From positions 1 through 11,263 of the forward strand of contig CAYSAM010000023.1 in the NCBI GenBank assembly GCA_964429015.1: DNA of 11,263 nucleotides, read 5' to 3'. Source of the DNA: MFAQ01 sp964429015. Its GTDB lineage: Bacteria > Patescibacteriota > Microgenomatia > UBA1400 > MFAQ01. Under the pieces are notes generated by a model. That model had not been told where the DNA came from, searched no databases, and saw only the letters and a program-made list of their open reading frames with translations. Positions 6,787 through 11,263 of this stretch are shown here, piece after piece; within the stretch, counting starts at the first letter, position 1, and every line of letters starts with the position of its first letter. A program made the position numbers and the translations under genes.

Positions 6787-8769
6787 GAAGAGGGTTAGAA
6801 TTTTGTTACGAACTTGGTCCGCATCTTGTTGGGTAAGATTTTGAGAATAGGAACCAATGGTGATTTCAAAGGTTTTTTTGTTCTCAAAAGTACTTTTGTA
6901 TTTTACCTTTTGGATTTTAGGATCCGATGATTTTAAAGTATCTATGATTTTACCTATGGGCTCTGTGGTAGTTACGGTAATGTCTTGTAACAAACTTGGG
7001 TACTCAGAGATAGGTGAGAACTTTAAGATTGGTTTAATTTGGGATAACAAATTAAGATTTATTTCTACAACACAGAGGTTGTGGTCTAGGCCAAATTGAC
7101 GAGCAGTGGATATGGCAATCTCCCCTATTTGACCTAAAAATAGTTTTCCAATAAAAATGTCAGCTGTGTTTACTTTATTAAAGTAAGGCTTTGGATTATT
7201 TGCGGGCTGTGAAAAAGTGATTTCGGAAAAGTTTTGAAGATGAAAAAGTTTTTCAAAGTCTTTTTTAACCTCCAGCAATTTTTGTGAGCTGGTTATGCAA
7301 AGAGTTGATTGCTCGTCGGGGAGCACTGATCCGTTACTTGATAAGTAAATATTAGCTATTTCAAAAATTTTTAGTGGTTCTAAGACTTTACCTTTGTTGT
7401 TTCTGTGATTTTGAATCAGACTTGGTGCTAGTGATGTTCTTAGATACTCAAAATCTGTAGAAAGACTATTTTTTAATTTGAGATGCTCTTCTGGATTGAG
7501 ACCAGATTTGGTAATTAACTCTAAGGAGATGAGCGAGTTGTTGTAAATCTCGTTATAATCTAGGCTGGCCAAAGTTTTACGCAGTCGACTTTCTAATTCA
7601 AAAATAGGTGCAGTTGCTACTGGAGGTTGGATTAGTGCGGGTAGTGTAGGTGAAATCTTGTTGTATCCATAAACTCTAGTTATTTCTTCTGCCAAATCCT
7701 CTCTTGTATTTATATCTTGATGTCTAAAAGTAGGTACGTCACAAGTAAGAATATCTTCGACAATTTCCACTTTTGTAAATCCTAGGTTATTTAGGATATT
7801 TTTTATGTCAGTCTCGGGGATATTGAGTCCCGAAAAGGTGTTTAGCCATTGAAGATTAATGCTTACTTTTTTACTGTCAAAACCGTGAGGGTAATAGTCA
7901 AATATTTTTGAGGAAACTTGTCCACCGGCGCGGCTTAAAATAAGGTCAATGATGTTTTGTAAAATTGATAGACAAAGTTCTGGATCTGGTCCCTTTTCGT
8001 AAATTTGTGCTGCGAGTGTTCTTTTTTGATGAAAAAGTGAGGTTTTGCGAATCTGTAATGGTTCGTAAATTGGAACGATTAAAACTATGTTTTTGGTATG
8101 TTCATCTACTTCGGCAACTTGTCCCCCCATAACGCCACAAAGATCTACAATACGTCCAGAACCGTCTTCAATTATCAAATCAGTGTCTTGTAAATTTTGG
8201 GTTGTGTTATCCAGTGTGGCGATTTTTTCACCTGCTTTAGCATTTCTTAGTAAGAGGTTTTGAAGTGCAAGTTTGTCTTTATCAAAAACGTGTGAGGGAA
8301 TTCCGTAGAGTAAAGTGGCTTCGTTTGTTATATCAACTAAGTTGTTTATTGGTCTTTGATTGACTAAAGTAAGTAGATCTTCGGTGTCTTTCGGTGAAGG
8401 TTTTACAACCACGTTGTCTATGGAAACAGCTGTAAAGCGCTTGACAAGATTTTCTTTTTCAAAGGCAAAGTTTAGTTTTGTAGATATTTTTGAATAATCT
8501 GTAACGTTTTTTTGGTAAGGATTGTTTATTAGTTCTGAGTTTATATTGTTTTGATTTAATATGGCATTGGCTTCTCTGGCTACGCCAAAAGCTGAGGCAG
8601 AGTCGATACGGTTAGTTATTATTTCTATTTCTAGAACTGTGTTAGCACCGACTTGATGAAATCTGTCGACGGTTGGACCACTATTACAGAGGTTTTCGAT
8701 TATCTCAGAAGTGCTAGCAGAGGTTTTTAAAAAATTACGTAGTGATTTTTCGGTAAGGATTATATCCAT
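6781..8769 (-). CDS. pheT: Phenylalanine-tRNA ligase beta subunit lacking the N-terminal EMAP/OB domain
   Basis: PheT pairs with PheS in the (alpha-beta)2 enzyme that charges tRNA-Phe; beta carries the editing and tRNA-contact domains. At 662 residues it is well short of the usual bacterial length of about 790-800. The N-terminal B1 segment (1-40) passes directly into LEIEIITNRIDSASAFGVARE (46-66), whereas typical proteins have an EMAP-like OB tRNA-binding insert of roughly 110 residues there. The B3/B4 editing region is present (LVDITNEATLLYGIPSHVFD 144-163; CGVMGG 211-216). So are B5 (about 300-370, with EDLAEEITRVYGYNKI), the catalytic-like core B6/B7 (about 385-580) and the C-terminal FDX-ACB anticodon-binding domain (about 583-662, starting near SEYPSLLQDITV). 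The loss is a clean domain absence, not a frameshift. The ATG lies 1 nt after the pheS stop. The stop is inside the heptad repeat. Confidence 0.95.
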   Translation of the reverse strand: MDIILTEKSLRNFLKTSASTSEIIENLCNSGPTVDRFHQVGANTVLEIEIITNRIDSASAFGVAREANAILNQNNINSELINNPYQKNVTDYSKISTKLNFAFEKENLVKRFTAVSIDNVVVKPSPKDTEDLLTLVNQRPINNLVDITNEATLLYGIPSHVFDKDKLALQNLLLRNAKAGEKIATLDNTTQNLQDTDLIIEDGSGRIVDLCGVMGGQVAEVDEHTKNIVLIVPIYEPLQIRKTSLFHQKRTLAAQIYEKGPDPELCLSILQNIIDLILSRAGGQVSSKIFDYYPHGFDSKKVSINLQWLNTFSGLNIPETDIKNILNNLGFTKVEIVEDILTCDVPTFRHQDINTREDLAEEITRVYGYNKISPTLPALIQPPVATAPIFELESRLRKTLASLDYNEIYNNSLISLELITKSGLNPEEHLKLKNSLSTDFEYLRTSLAPSLIQNHRNNKGKVLEPLKIFEIANIYLSSNGSVLPDEQSTLCITSSQKLLEVKKDFEKLFHLQNFSEITFSQPANNPKPYFNKVNTADIFIGKLFLGQIGEIAISTARQFGLDHNLCVVEINLNLLSQIKPILKFSPISEYPSLLQDITVTTTEPIGKIIDTLKSSDPKIQKVKYKSTFENKKTFEITIGSYSQNLTQQDADQVRNKILTLFP

Positions 8770-8770
8770 A

Positions 8771-9793
8771 TTATTTAAATTGAGTTAAAAAGCGCAGATC
8801 GTCACTAAAAAGCAGGCGCAAGTCGGGAATATTTAAACCAGATTTCATAAGGAGAACTCTTTCGACACCCCACCCAAAGGCAAAGCCAGAATACTCTTGT
8901 GGGTCCAAGCCGCCATTTTTGAGAACGTTGGGATGGACCATGCCGGCACCGCCTAGTTCTAGCCAACCTGATTTACACATTTTGCATCTTTGTCCGTCAA
9001 TATTACCCGCACCTTGGCAGAGATCACAACTTATATCGATTTCAAAGCTAGGCTCGGTAAATTGAAAGTGATGAGGTCTGAGTCTGGTTTTGCGGTTTGC
9101 TCCAAAGTAGGCTTTGGCGAAAAAGTTGGTAACTCCAATCAAGTTGGAGATACTAATGTTTTTATCAATAACTAACCCTTCGAACTGATGAAACATGGAG
9201 TTGTGAGAAGTGTCGGCTTGACGGCGATAAGTTTTGCCTATGTTTATCATTCGCAGTGGTGGTTTGTAGTTTTCCATTTCTCTAAGTTGACCGTTGCTAG
9301 TGTGTGCAGTGAGAACAATGTTGTCTTTTAGATAAAAAGTTTCTTGGTCATCACGAGCCGGGTGAAGTGGAGGAATGTTTAGACCTTCAGCGTAATACCA
9401 ATCAGTTTCTACCTCTTTATAGCGACGACGCGCAAAGCCAATTTGTTTAAAAATATTTTCAATTTCTTCAATAGCATTACTTATAAGGTGGGTGGAGCCA
9501 GTGCTTTCTGGTAAACACGGTGTAGTGAGATCTGTTTGACTTGTTACCTCGCCGAGTTCTCTTTCCTTGCTCGCAATTTGTTCTTGAATTGTACCTTTGA
9601 TCCTGTTAGTGTCTTTGCCCATTTCAGGATTACCCTTTGGCGGAAAAGCCTTAAAAAGATTGTTGAGTTGTCCCTGGCGACCCAAGTATTCAAGTCTAAG
9701 GAGATCGAGATCGTTTAGGTTGTAAACAGTAGTAATCTTTTGATTAAAAGATTCTTCTATTTTTGCTAGTTCTTGTTTGTAACTTTGAGCCAT
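8771..9793 (-). CDS. pheS: Phenylalanine-tRNA ligase alpha subunit
   Basis: PheS is the catalytic subunit that activates phenylalanine and transfers it to tRNA-Phe. The 340-residue length is normal. The N-terminal 90 or so residues form the tRNA-binding coiled-coil. The class II core shows motif 1 around HPARDDQETFYL (144-155), LTAHTSNGQLR (161-171), motif 2 RMINIGKTYRRQADTSHNSM through FHQFEGLVID (181-210) and motif 3 GFAFGWGVERVLL (303-315). Four cysteines in two CxxC pairs (C256, C259, C270, C273), inserted just before GGAGMVHPNVL, probably bind zinc; similar cysteine insertions occur in some Gram-positive PheS proteins. It is the first gene after a hairpin terminator or attenuator that separates it from rplT and is followed at once by pheT. 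The conserved N-terminus supports the ATG at 9791-9793, although only AAAGG at 2 nt precedes it. Confidence 0.97.
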   Translation of the reverse strand: MAQSYKQELAKIEESFNQKITTVYNLNDLDLLRLEYLGRQGQLNNLFKAFPPKGNPEMGKDTNRIKGTIQEQIASKERELGEVTSQTDLTTPCLPESTGSTHLISNAIEEIENIFKQIGFARRRYKEVETDWYYAEGLNIPPLHPARDDQETFYLKDNIVLTAHTSNGQLREMENYKPPLRMINIGKTYRRQADTSHNSMFHQFEGLVIDKNISISNLIGVTNFFAKAYFGANRKTRLRPHHFQFTEPSFEIDISCDLCQGAGNIDGQRCKMCKSGWLELGGAGMVHPNVLKNGGLDPQEYSGFAFGWGVERVLLMKSGLNIPDLRLLFSDDLRFLTQFK

Positions 9794-9800
9794 TGCCTTT

Positions 9801-9830
9801 ATTAAAACACAAACTCCCCTGTTCGGGGAG
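9801..9830 (-). terminator. Intrinsic terminator or attenuator between rplT and pheS
   Basis: On the minus strand a perfect 6-bp GC-rich stem (CTCCCC/GGGGAG, 9814-9830) with the 5-nt loop GAACA is followed directly by a T-rich tract (TTTGTGTTTTAAT, down to 9801). It lies 28 nt after the rplT stop and its tract ends 7 nt before the pheS ATG. It could end the infC-rpmI-rplT transcript or act as an attenuator that tunes read-through into pheST. No separate promoter for pheS is obvious between the hairpin and the ATG, which favours partial read-through. Confidence 0.7.
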
Positions 9831-9858
9831 CTTTTGTACTACTGAAAAAGTTCCCGTT

Positions 9859-10215
9859 TTATTTTTTAAAACTAAATTCGGCAACGTTTTTGAATGCTTC
9901 TGGAATAGTGGTAGCCAATGCGGAAAGGGATTTGCGGTCGAGAATAATTTTCTTGTCACTCATGGCCTTGATAAAGCGGGAGTATTTTGGAGACTCAGTT
10001 AAGCCAGAGAGAGCAGCATTAATACGGGTAATCCATGTAACCCTCATTTGCTGTTTGCGTTCCTTGCGACCATTGTAGGCGTATTGACCAGCGTGAATAA
10101 CAGCTTCGTTGGCAACCTTAAAAAGGCGATTTCTGGTCATTCGAAAACCCTTGGCGAGTTTGAAGACTTTTTTGTGTCCTTGGCGGCGGACAGTACCGGT
10201 TTTTGTACGTGGCAT
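9859..10215 (-). CDS. rplT: 50S ribosomal protein bL20
   Basis: The 118-residue product is a standard bL20: MPRTKTGTVRRQGHKKVFKL, AKGFRMTRNRLFKVANEAV, then GRKERKQQMRVTWITRINAA and LSGLTESPKYSRFIKAM. It binds 23S rRNA early in 50S assembly. In E. coli and B. subtilis bL20 also represses its own operon by binding the mRNA leader; no such leader structure can be identified with confidence here. It lies in the conserved infC-rpmI-rplT order. A 49-bp gap separates it from rpmI, most of which is a 7-bp tandem repeat. The ATG at 10213-10215 is fixed by the conserved MPR start. Confidence 0.97.
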   Translation of the reverse strand: MPRTKTGTVRRQGHKKVFKLAKGFRMTRNRLFKVANEAVIHAGQYAYNGRKERKQQMRVTWITRINAALSGLTESPKYSRFIKAMSDKKIILDRKSLSALATTIPEAFKNVAEFSFKK

Positions 10216-10222
10216 ATTTTTT

Positions 10223-10257
10223 AAGTATTAAGTTTTAAGTTAAAAGTAATAAGTAAT
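10223..10257 (-). repeat. Five-copy 7-bp tandem repeat between rpmI and rplT
   Basis: Bases 10223-10257 are five consecutive 7-mers that all begin AAGT on the plus strand (two of them AAGTAAT; the others AAGTATT, AAGTTTT and AAGTTAA). On the coding strand the best unit reads ATTACTT. A weaker sixth unit may follow at 10258-10264, reaching the rpmI stop. The array fills 35 of the 49 bp between rpmI and rplT. The coding-strand unit shares the ATTAC core and the 7-bp period with the ATTACAG array at 6710-6786. Confidence 0.75.
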
Positions 10258-10264
10258 GTCTAAT

Positions 10265-10462
10265 TTAGAGATGGAGCATTGCCTTAATTTTGGTGGCAAT
10301 TTTACCAGTAACTTCTTGGTAGTGACGATAGCGTCGAATTAGTTTTTTGCTTTTTTTGCGTCGTAGGTGGCGCATATAAGGATTGCGTCTTAAGACCTTA
10401 CCAGTTCCGGTAATCTTGAAACGCTTCATGACGATTTTTCTGGTTTTTTGCTTTTGTTTCAT
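10265..10462 (-). CDS. rpmI: 50S ribosomal protein bL35
   Basis: The 65-residue, very basic product matches bL35: KTRKIVMKRFKITGTGKVLR near the N-terminus, then RRNPYMRHLRRKKSKKLIRRYR. It is a small component of the 50S subunit with normal length. The ATG at 10460-10462 gives the expected few residues before KTRK. The upstream sequence has only a weak purine tract (AAAAAGACA) in place of a Shine-Dalgarno sequence. It lies between infC (49-bp gap holding a REP-like double hairpin) and rplT (49-bp gap holding a heptad repeat). Confidence 0.96.
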   Translation of the reverse strand: MKQKQKTRKIVMKRFKITGTGKVLRRNPYMRHLRRKKSKKLIRRYRHYQEVTGKIATKIKAMLHL

Positions 10463-10483
10463 TGTCTTTTTATTTGTATAGTT

Positions 10484-10516
10484 CTCGGATCAAGTCCGGG
10501 ATGACGAGTACGTCAT
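10484..10516. repeat. REP-like double hairpin at the infC-rpmI junction
   Basis: Two adjacent inverted repeats lie end to end. The first is CTCGGA/TCCGGG (10484-10500; 6 bp including one G-T wobble, loop TCAAG). The second is a perfect 6-bp ATGACG/CGTCAT (10501-10516, loop AGTA). The second hairpin contains the TGA stop of infC. Neither is followed by a T-run on the coding strand, so they fit a REP-type palindromic element or an mRNA 3'-end stabiliser better than a terminator. Copy number elsewhere in the genome cannot be seen from this window. Confidence 0.55.
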
Positions 10517-11019
10517 TTCTTTGGTTTGATTTGGGCGATAAGAAGCTTTCCCATGAATTTTGGAGCTTCCACAAGAGTTGAAACTTCGGACAGATGTTCT
10601 ATGGCTGAAGCCATAACTTTTTCGCCAATTTCTTTCTTGGTTATTTCCCTTCCCTGGAATTTTACCACTAGTTTAACGCGATCGCCAGCCTTTAGGAATT
10701 TTTCTGCCTGGCGGACCTTAACTAATAGATCGTTTTCGGCCATAAAAGGCTTTAGACGAATACCTTTGGTTTCTTGTCCCCCGCGAGAACTCCCGGATTT
10801 TTCTTTTTTATCTTCTTGATATTTAAATTTTTGAAAATCTATAATTTTGACAATTGGAGGTTTAGCTTTGTCAGTCACCTCAACTAGATCTAATCCAAGA
10901 TTTTGGGCACGTTCAAGGGCTTCCCTAGTGGGGAGAATTCCTAGTTGTTTGCCCATTTCGTCGATAACACGAGCTTCGGGATAACGGATATTTTGGTTTA
11001 TTTTGTAGTATTTACTCAA
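10513..11019 (-). CDS. infC: Translation initiation factor IF-3, non-ATG start
   Basis: IF-3 binds the 30S subunit, blocks premature 50S joining and checks the start codon and initiator tRNA. The 168-residue product from TTG at 11017-11019 has the N-domain (KINQNIRYPEARVIDEMGKQ; LGLDLVEVTDKAKPPIVKI), a Lys-rich linker with KYQEDKKEK, and the C-domain (KGIRLKPFMAENDLLVKVR through FQGREITKKEIG). Length is normal. No ATG or GTG lies between the conserved start and the tRNA gene on the other strand, so the true start must be TTG or a rarer codon (ATA or ATC a few codons upstream). The same frame stays open through the antisense of tRNA-Val to 11181; that longer version is an artefact. Non-ATG starts (AUU in E. 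coli) are a known self-regulation device for infC. The stop lies in a hairpin. Confidence 0.93.
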   Translation of the reverse strand: MSKYYKINQNIRYPEARVIDEMGKQLGILPTREALERAQNLGLDLVEVTDKAKPPIVKIIDFQKFKYQEDKKEKSGSSRGGQETKGIRLKPFMAENDLLVKVRQAEKFLKAGDRVKLVVKFQGREITKKEIGEKVMASAIEHLSEVSTLVEAPKFMGKLLIAQIKPKK

Positions 11020-11044
11020 TTTGTGGTTGATTTGATATATGGTT

Positions 11045-11050
11045 ATTTTA
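11045..11050 (-). promoter_or_regulatory. Weak candidate -10 box for the infC operon
   Basis: The minus strand reads TAAAAT, one mismatch from the -10 consensus, with +1 expected around 11038. This would give a leader of about 19 nt before the TTG start of infC. No convincing -35 hexamer is present at 16-18 nt. A small inverted repeat (ACAAC/GTTGT with a 3-nt loop, 11050-11062) lies next to it. The call rests mainly on position in the 84-bp gap between infC and the divergent tRNA gene. Confidence 0.3.
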
Positions 11051-11082
11051 CAACAAAGTTGTGCGTAGCGCGAATTGAGTTG

Positions 11083-11091
11083 TGCTAAAAT
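11083..11091 (+). promoter_or_regulatory. Candidate extended -10 promoter for tRNA-Val
   Basis: TGCTAAAAT matches the extended -10 pattern TGnTATAAT with one mismatch. Transcription would start near 11098, about 6 nt before the mature 5' end of the tRNA, leaving a short leader for RNase P. The -35 region at normal spacing is poor. Confidence 0.4.
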
Positions 11092-11103
11092 ATTGTTTGG
11101 TAT

Positions 11104-11180
11104 GGGCTCGTGGCGCAGCTGGCTAGCGCGCTGCATTGACATTGCAGAGGTCACTGGTTCGAGTCCAGTCGGGCCCACCA
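11104..11180 (+). tRNA. tRNA-Val (anticodon GAC), CCA encoded
   Basis: The 77-nt sequence folds as a complete cloverleaf. The acceptor stem GGGCTCG pairs with CGGGCCC, with one T-G wobble at position 5. The D-arm has GCGC on both sides. The anticodon stem CTGCA (11131-11135) pairs with TGCAG (11143-11147), with loop TTGACAT and anticodon GAC at 11138-11140. The T-arm is ACTGG/CCAGT with loop TTCGAGT. Discriminator A is followed by an encoded CCA at 11178-11180. GAC reads valine codons GTC and GTT. The gene diverges from infC and is followed 7 nt later by a strong terminator. Confidence 0.97.
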
Positions 11181-11187
11181 TATAAAA

Positions 11188-11214
11188 ATCCTCCCTTGTG
11201 GAGGATTTTTTTTT
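11188..11214 (+). terminator. Strong intrinsic terminator after tRNA-Val
   Basis: A perfect 7-bp stem ATCCTCC/GGAGGAT (11188-11206) with loop CTTGT runs into nine T residues (11206-11214). It starts 7 nt after the tRNA CCA end. An A-run on the 5' side (11184-11188) makes it potentially bidirectional, so it could also stop minus-strand transcripts coming from the right. Confidence 0.92.
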
Positions 11215-11226
11215 GTGGCCAGGAAA

Positions 11227-11254
11227 CCCCGCATGAAGTGAGGACGATGCGGGG
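11227..11254. repeat. Perfect 8-bp palindrome near the right edge, possible mobile-element end
   Basis: CCCCGCAT (11227-11234) and ATGCGGGG (11247-11254) form a perfect 8-bp stem around a 12-nt loop. It is GC-rich against an AT-rich background, lies in noncoding DNA after the tRNA terminator and lacks a following T-run. It could be a REP-type unit or the hairpin end of an IS200/IS605-like element, but the window stops 9 bases later and nothing else of such an element is visible. Confidence 0.4.
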
Positions 11255-11263
11255 ATGAATGGA

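Noticed and set aside
9763..10078. Plus-strand open frames opposite the pheS start and rplT
   Set aside because: They are antisense to strongly conserved genes, match no family I recognise and run across the terminator hairpin.
11020..11103. L20-type autoregulatory leader ahead of infC
   Set aside because: The predicted leader is about 20 nt and the whole gap is 84 bp. I see only one 5-bp hairpin and nothing resembling the known L20-binding pseudoknot or long leader structures.
11020..11181. N-terminal extension of infC beginning MVGPTGLEPVTSAMSM, which would make IF-3 222 residues
   Set aside because: This stretch is the antisense of the tRNA-Val gene plus the divergent intergenic region, and it has no IF-3 homology. 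IF-3 is normally about 170-180 residues, and the conserved domain fits a start near 11019.

Overview
This 11.3 kb window is compact, AT-rich bacterial chromosome made almost entirely of core translation, RNA-processing and cell-wall genes. TGA is used as a normal stop (rpsP, rnc, infC) and no gene needs TGA read-through, so the code looks standard. That argues against the TGA-as-glycine lineages (Gracilibacteria/Absconditabacteria). The small overlapping genes, the scarcity of Shine-Dalgarno sequences, the non-ATG starts, the 50-residue bL32 and a PheT of only 662 residues without its N-terminal tRNA-binding (EMAP/OB) insert suggest a small-genome Patescibacteria/CPR bacterium, perhaps Microgenomates. 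This assignment is inference; no 16S gene is present.

Layout. (1) Bases 3-266, plus strand: the C-terminal end of an unrecognised protein cut by the left edge. (2) Bases 272-4122, minus strand, read right to left: a tiny predicted membrane peptide, then recG, rpmF, nusB, rnc, rpsP and a khpA-type KH gene. Gaps are 12 bp or less and two junctions overlap, so this is one operon, probably with an extra promoter before rpsP. (3) Bases 4154-6709, plus strand: a class A penicillin-binding protein diverging from the recG operon. (4) Bases 6710-6786: a degenerate 7-bp tandem repeat filling the gap between two convergent genes. (5) Bases 6781-11019, minus strand: infC-rpmI-rplT, a hairpin terminator or attenuator, then pheS-pheT. 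A second 7-bp repeat lies between rplT and rpmI, and a REP-like double hairpin lies between rpmI and infC. (6) Bases 11104-11214, plus strand: tRNA-Val(GAC) with encoded CCA and a strong terminator, followed by a palindrome near the right edge.

The genes form three functional groups. infC, rpmI, rplT, rpmF, rpsP, pheS, pheT and tRNA-Val serve translation. rnc, nusB and khpA serve rRNA transcription, RNA maturation and RNA binding. recG serves replication-fork repair, and the PBP builds peptidoglycan.

I see no defence system, CRISPR array, prophage or secondary-metabolite cluster. The most unusual content is small-scale: the two heptad repeats with a shared ATTAC core, the 30-residue membrane ORF before recG, and the reduced PheT.
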